From Pseudomonadota bacterium (GTDB lineage: Bacteria > Desulfobacterota > GWC2-55-46 > JADFVP01), in the NCBI GenBank assembly GCA_015222595.1, contig JADFVP010000142.1:1-8772 (forward strand): a stretch of DNA of 8,772 bases, given 5' to 3'. Shown here one piece after another: positions 5,550 to 8,772 of the stretch (position 1 is the first letter of the stretch; every line of letters begins with the position of its first letter). The position numbers were made by a program, and so were the translations under genes. The notes beneath the pieces are model-generated. The model ran no database searches, was not told the origin of the DNA, and worked only from the letters and a program-made list of their open reading frames with translations.

Positions 5550-6572
5550 CTAGAGATAATCCCTGACCAGTATCTCGGCGATCTGTATGGTATTCAGGGC
5601 CGCGCCTTTTCTGAGGTTGTCCGAGACGACCCACATGTTTATTCCGTGCTCCACCGTCGGGTCGTTGCGAATTCTGCCTACAAAGACGGCGTCTTGCTCA
5701 GCGCATTCGACCGTCATAGGGTAGAGCCCCTTTGCGGGATCGTCAATAACCTCTATGCCCGGAGAGTTACTAAGAAGCTCGCGTACCTCTTCAACGGTAA
5801 CGGCGTCTTCGGTCTCGACATTGATCGACTCCGAGTGGCCGACATAGACCGGAACCCTGACAGCCGTCGGGCTGATCAGCATACTCTCGTTACCGAATAT
5901 CTTTCTGGTCTCGTTGACCATCTTCGCCTCCTCCTTCGTATAGCCGTCCTCTAAAAAGACGTCTATCTGCGGCAGGCAGTTGAAGGCCATCACGTGCGGA
6001 AAGACCTTCTTGTCGGGAGTGGACATGTTGAAGAGCGCGCGAATCTGCTCGGTAAGTTCGTCCATGGCCTCTTTACCGGCCCCTGAGACCGACTGGTAGG
6101 TCGAGACAACAACGCGCTTGATGCCGAAGTGGTCGTAAATCGGCTTCAGGGCCACGACCATCTGTATGGTCGAGCAGTTGGGGTTGGCAATTATCCCCTT
6201 CTTCTCATATCCGGCTATCGCCTCGGGGTTGACCTCCGGCACGACCAGCGGAACCTCAGGGTCCATTCTGAACTCCGAGGTGTTGTCCACAACAACGCAA
6301 CCGGCGGCGGCCGCCTTTGGGGCGTATACCTTCGAAACACTCGCGCCCGGAGAGAAGAGCCCTATGTCCATGCCCTCGAAGGTCTCATCCTCTAAAAGCC
6401 CGACCGTATGCTCCTCGCCGTTAAACTTCAGCTTGCTGCCTGCGGTGCGCTCCGAGGCCAGCAGCCTCAGCTCTCCGATTGGAAAGTTCCGCTCTTCGAG
6501 TATCTTCAATAACTCTGCGCCGACCATGCCGGTCGCCCCGGCAATAGCGACATTGTAAGCTCTTTTACTCAT
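5550..6572 (-). CDS. asd: Aspartate-semialdehyde dehydrogenase
   Basis: A 340-residue enzyme that reduces aspartyl phosphate to aspartate semialdehyde with NADPH, the branch point to lysine, diaminopimelate, threonine and methionine. The NADP-binding motif GATGMVG lies at 12-18. The catalytic cysteine is C133 in ANPNCST, and the acid-base histidine is H246 in VGHSES. SGAGKEAM (163-170) and the C-terminal DNLRKGAALNTIQ segment complete the family pattern. The length is that of the shorter form of the enzyme (about 340), not the roughly 370-residue enterobacterial form. The ATG at 6570-6572 has an AGGAAGG site five bases upstream. It is the first gene of the likely asd-truA-ubi transcript, behind a sigma70-like promoter, and its stop codon touches the truA start. 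Confidence 0.97.
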   Translation of the reverse strand: MSKRAYNVAIAGATGMVGAELLKILEERNFPIGELRLLASERTAGSKLKFNGEEHTVGLLEDETFEGMDIGLFSPGASVSKVYAPKAAAAGCVVVDNTSEFRMDPEVPLVVPEVNPEAIAGYEKKGIIANPNCSTIQMVVALKPIYDHFGIKRVVVSTYQSVSGAGKEAMDELTEQIRALFNMSTPDKKVFPHVMAFNCLPQIDVFLEDGYTKEEAKMVNETRKIFGNESMLISPTAVRVPVYVGHSESINVETEDAVTVEEVRELLSNSPGIEVIDDPAKGLYPMTVECAEQDAVFVGRIRNDPTVEHGINMWVVSDNLRKGAALNTIQIAEILVRDYL

Positions 6573-6644
6573 CTCGACCTTCCTCTTCTATTCTCAACTT
6601 TTCATTATGGTTATAACAGTGAGGTTTTAAAACTTAGCCCCGAC

Positions 6645-6663
6645 TCCGCAGTATAGCTGCGGA
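6645..6663 (-). terminator. Seven-base-pair hairpin between rmuC and asd
   Basis: TCCGCAG (6645-6651) pairs with CTGCGGA (6657-6663) around a five-base loop. It lies 107 bases beyond the rmuC stop and has only a poor T-run downstream on the minus strand, so it may be a weak rmuC terminator or the leader structure of the asd transcript. The sequence does not decide. Confidence 0.35.
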
Positions 6664-6670
6664 ATCTAAC

Positions 6671-6700
6671 ATAATATGTCAAAAGTGCCGAACAAGTCAA
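6671..6700 (-). promoter_or_regulatory. Sigma70-like promoter for asd-truA-ubi genes
   Basis: On the minus strand TTGACT (6695-6700) and TATTAT (6671-6676) are separated by 18 bases, each one base off the consensus. Transcription would start near 6664 and leave a leader of about 90 bases before asd. A hairpin at 6645-6663 would lie at the start of that leader. The position between rmuC and asd fits an operon promoter. Confidence 0.5.
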
Positions 6701-6769
6701 ACTGTGGCTCTGTTTTCTTCGATATTTCGACTAGATAGGCGGATTACGGATATTCCGGCAGGCGGGTGG

Positions 6770-7993
6770 CTACACCGGTTCTTTTCCGGCGCTTTCGCCG
6801 GTGCTTTCACCAGCACTTTCAAAAGAGACGGCAGGGTCCGAAGTTTCTTTTGAATTTTCAGGTATTGTGCCGCAAGAGGGCGCTTCGGCGGCTTTGTCGA
6901 AAGGGGCGGGGCCGTCTGGAGAGCCGAGCCTCGTTAGCGCATACGAGTACCGCTCTACCTTACCTCCAATATCGTCGTACTTAGCCGTTGCGTTACCAAG
7001 ATGGCGTCCAAGAACGGAGAAGTCTGTTGCAATAGCGTCGAAGTCGTTACCGAGCGAATCGAGGTGGGCGAGTATCTCGGTGGCGCGCCCCTCTACCTCT
7101 GCGCCCCGAAGCCCCATGAGCACGCTCTGGAGGTAGAGATATAGCGTGTTCGGAGAGACCGGAATCACGCGGCGCGCGAAGGCGTACTCCGAGAGCGAGA
7201 CCCCGCCAGGTGACGACGACGCCCCTGAGCCTGTGTCACCACCTAAATCCCTGACAATACTCTCATAATAGATATTCTCGGCCGGTATGTACATGAGCGC
7301 AAAGTTTAGAGTGCCCTCGGCGGGGAGAATATACATGTCGGCCACCGCGTCTATATGCCTCTTAACGCCTGCAACAAAGGCGCGGCGCGCGGCTTTAGTC
7401 TCTTCGTCCGTGGTGGCCGAAAGAATTCGCCTGAAATCTTCTAGCGGGAACTTGGAGTCTATCGGCACGGCCCCGCCGTCGAGAATAACGAGTGCGTCAA
7501 CGCGCGTGCCGTTACTGAAGTTGTGCTGCAGTGCGTAGTGGGCCGAGGGGAGCGACTGGGCCAGCAGGTCGGCCAGGAGAAATTCGCCGAGGCCGCCCCT
7601 GAGCTTCGGGCTCTTCAGTATCTCCTCGACACCCTGAATGGATTTGCCAAGCTCCACGAGCCTCTCGGTAGTTGTACCGAGCTCGCCTAAAGAACGCTGT
7701 ACGCCGGAGACCATCCGTGCGGCGTTCTCCATGCGGTCGTTTATCTGCCCTGTTGAGGACTGCATCTGGGTTGAAATGAGAGAGAGCTGGTCGTGAACCA
7801 GCGAGGTTACGCTCGAAACGGAGTTGGAAAGGGCGTTGAGGCCGGTCGAGAAGGAGGCCTCAAGCTCGCGCTTCGTGGCCTCGTGCCGCTCTTCCGCCAC
7901 GCGCGCCCTTGCGGAGCTTCGCGCCGACAGGATAACAAGGCCCAGAAGAAGAAGGGCGACAAGAGCGAGCAGTACTATTACCACTATCTGCAT
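6770..7993 (-). CDS. rmuC: RmuC-family DNA recombination protein
   Basis: A 407-residue RmuC family protein. RmuC limits recombination at inverted repeats in E. coli and is predicted to carry a nuclease-like domain, though its biochemical action is not settled. Residues 2-24 are a single N-terminal membrane segment, followed by a long coiled-coil region (about 25-125). The conserved core follows: SPKLRGGLGEFLL (128-140), then RVDALVILDGGAVPIDSKFP (164-183), whose Asp and Lys residues fit the predicted nuclease site. A Gly/Ser-rich loop interrupts the domain around residues 255-268. The tail from about residue 375 is low complexity and contains three copies of a four-residue ES(A/T)G unit. AAGGA lies ten bases before the ATG. 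A well-formed TATAAT 50 bases upstream suggests independent transcription. Confidence 0.92.
   Translation of the reverse strand: MQIVVIVLLALVALLLLGLVILSARSSARARVAEERHEATKRELEASFSTGLNALSNSVSSVTSLVHDQLSLISTQMQSSTGQINDRMENAARMVSGVQRSLGELGTTTERLVELGKSIQGVEEILKSPKLRGGLGEFLLADLLAQSLPSAHYALQHNFSNGTRVDALVILDGGAVPIDSKFPLEDFRRILSATTDEETKAARRAFVAGVKRHIDAVADMYILPAEGTLNFALMYIPAENIYYESIVRDLGGDTGSGASSSPGGVSLSEYAFARRVIPVSPNTLYLYLQSVLMGLRGAEVEGRATEILAHLDSLGNDFDAIATDFSVLGRHLGNATAKYDDIGGKVERYSYALTRLGSPDGPAPFDKAAEAPSCGTIPENSKETSDPAVSFESAGESTGESAGKEPV
6785..6820 (-). repeat. Three 12-base coding repeats at the rmuC 3' end
   Basis: TCCGGCGCTTTC, GCCGGTGCTTTC and ACCAGCACTTTC follow one another directly. Read on the minus strand they encode three ES(A/T)G units in the RmuC tail. 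Confidence 0.7.
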
Positions 7994-8042
7994 ATCGGAT
8001 CGATCCTTAATGAGAAGGGCGGCAAAAGGGAACTAAGTATCT

Positions 8043-8073
8043 ATTATAGAACACTTGCATAGAACACCTGCAT
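8043..8073 (-). promoter_or_regulatory. Probable rmuC promoter with tandem 13-bp repeat
   Basis: On the minus strand a perfect TATAAT (8043-8048) lies 50 bases before the rmuC ATG. There is no good -35 box at 16-18 bases. In its place are two adjacent copies of a 13-bp sequence, AGAACACTTGCAT (8048-8060) and AGAACACCTGCAT (8061-8073) on the plus strand, differing at one base. They cover about -12 to -37 and could be an activator or repressor site. A promoter needing help from an activator would fit the missing -35 box. Confidence 0.5.
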
Positions 8074-8111
8074 GAAAATAGCGCAGAGAAAAGAGAGGTC
8101 TGCAGGTATGA

Positions 8112-8147
8112 AAATACCGGTTCAGGTGTAATCCTGAACCGGTATTT
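8112..8147 (-). terminator. Strong hairpin terminator of the activase-like gene
   Basis: AAATACCGGTTCAGG (8112-8126) pairs perfectly over 15 bases with its complement (8133-8147) around a six-base loop. The minus-strand 3' side ends in TATTTTCA, giving a short U-rich tail. It lies between the partial gene at the right edge and the rmuC promoter, so it most likely ends the upstream transcript. Confidence 0.75.
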
Positions 8148-8235
8148 CTAAAAAAACTCCTTGGAACCTACGGTATCCAACTTCTAGCCAAAACAGGCCC
8201 ACTTGCCGAACCTGCCCCGTCCCGAAAACAGGCCC

Positions 8236-8772
8236 CTAGGCGCGGGCGGTGCTTGTCCGTGCGCCCTTGTGCCTGCGTACAGACGGCGGCCTACTAACAC
8301 CACGCTCCATAAAGTCTTTGGCCTGATGCATAAAGGCCTCCATGCGCGTGGCCGAATTTGTGTCTTCGCTGCCCTCGTAGACCATGTTGAGATACGGTAT
8401 GTTGTTGTTGTCCTCGCGCAGCTTCTTCAGCACCGCGTTTACGACCGTGCCCGGCATGCAGGTAAAGGGCATTGCGTTGACTATGCCTGCGACTCCGCCT
8501 TCTATGTAGTCGATAGCCTTGCCGATGCTGAGCACTGCCTCGCCCTCGAAGGACTCGTCTATGTAGCCCTCGGCCTTCTTGATAATATCTTCTACCTTCG
8601 GCTCGTGACCGTGGCGCAGGCCGACGTTTATGAGCTTCTCCATCCTCTTCTCGTCCTTGTGCTGGAAGAAGTTCTCGACCGTGGTTCTGAAGAAGTCGCC
8701 GTAGAGCTTGCGCTTCCAGTTCTTGGTCTTTGAGGTAACGTTGGTGTAGAAGATCCACTCCGAGACGGTCGG
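8236..8772 (-). CDS. Acyl-CoA dehydratase activase/HgdB-like protein, C-terminal part (5' end outside window)
   Basis: The reading frame is open from the right edge to a TAG at 8236-8238, giving the last 178 residues of a longer protein. The fragment starts with PTVSEWIFYTN, continues with HGHEPKVEDII (54-64), GEAVLSIGKAIDYIEGG (77-93) and NAMPFTCMPGTVV (99-111). The PFTCMPG signature with its cysteine and the SEWI segment are typical of the C-terminal region of large proteins that combine the BadF/BcrA/HgdC ATPase domain with HgdB-like parts. Classical HgdC-type activators use ATP to drive an electron into 2-hydroxyacyl-CoA dehydratases in anaerobes; the role of the large fused forms is not well known. 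An internal ATG at 8641-8643 exists, but similarity extends before it. The last 20 or so residues are basic and look family-unlike. A strong hairpin follows 88 bases beyond the stop. Confidence 0.75.
   Translation of the reverse strand, partial: PTVSEWIFYTNVTSKTKNWKRKLYGDFFRTTVENFFQHKDEKRMEKLINVGLRHGHEPKVEDIIKKAEGYIDESFEGEAVLSIGKAIDYIEGGVAGIVNAMPFTCMPGTVVNAVLKKLREDNNNIPYLNMVYEGSEDTNSATRMEAFMHQAKDFMERGVSRPPSVRRHKGARTSTARA

Noticed and set aside
6573..6664. Lysine riboswitch in the asd leader
   Set aside because: The leader is only about 90 bases and shows no multi-helix junction, only one short hairpin.
8203..8733. Plus-strand open frame of 176 codons at the right end
   Set aside because: It is opposite the activase-like gene, whose conserved PFTCMPG region supports the minus strand.

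Overview
All seven complete genes, and the one partial gene at the right edge, lie on the minus strand, so transcription runs from right to left. The base composition is moderately GC-rich. The genes point to a Gram-negative, quinone-using bacterium that can live without oxygen. The evidence is a ubiquinone-type gene group that includes two proteins of the oxygen-independent pathway (UbiV and UbiT), together with the tail of a 2-hydroxyacyl-CoA dehydratase-activase-type protein. A pseudomonadotal, desulfobacterotal or nitrospirotal lineage would fit, but the window does not decide between them.

Layout in transcription order: (1) 8236-8772, C-terminal part of an acyl-CoA dehydratase activase/HgdB-like protein, ended by a perfect 15-bp hairpin at 8112-8147. 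(2) 6770-7993, rmuC, with its own apparent promoter overlain by a tandem 13-bp repeat. (3) 5550-6572, asd, preceded by a sigma70-like promoter. (4) 4722-5549, truA, starting with GTG directly on the asd stop codon and carrying a Ser/Asp-rich N-terminal extension. (5) 3750-4673, ubiV. (6) 3281-3697, a small coiled-coil protein combining phasin-like and UbiK-like traits. (7) 1555-3213, ubiB. (8) 783-1529, ubiE. (9) 94-516, ubiT. Gaps between asd and ubiE are 0 to 67 bases, so these genes could form one transcript. The 266-base gap between ubiE and ubiT is mostly filled by a palindromic repeat.

Genes 5 to 9 form a quinone-biosynthesis block. UbiV is an Fe-S protein of the O2-independent ring hydroxylation system, UbiT is an SCP2-type lipid carrier, UbiB is the atypical kinase/ATPase of the pathway, and UbiE is the C-methyltransferase. 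The small coiled-coil protein sits inside the block and its C-terminal end resembles the UbiK assembly factor, which suggests a lipid/complex accessory role. UbiU, the normal partner of UbiV, is not in the window.

The other notable structure is a repeat family at 1-93 and 601-771. It has a perfect 17-bp inverted repeat at its ends (649-665 and 755-771) and carries small terminator-like hairpins just downstream of the ubiT and ubiE stop codons. No RNA genes, CRISPR arrays or transposase genes were seen. No gene-free stretch exceeds 300 bases; the two longest are 517-782 (repeat) and 7994-8235 (promoter and terminator).
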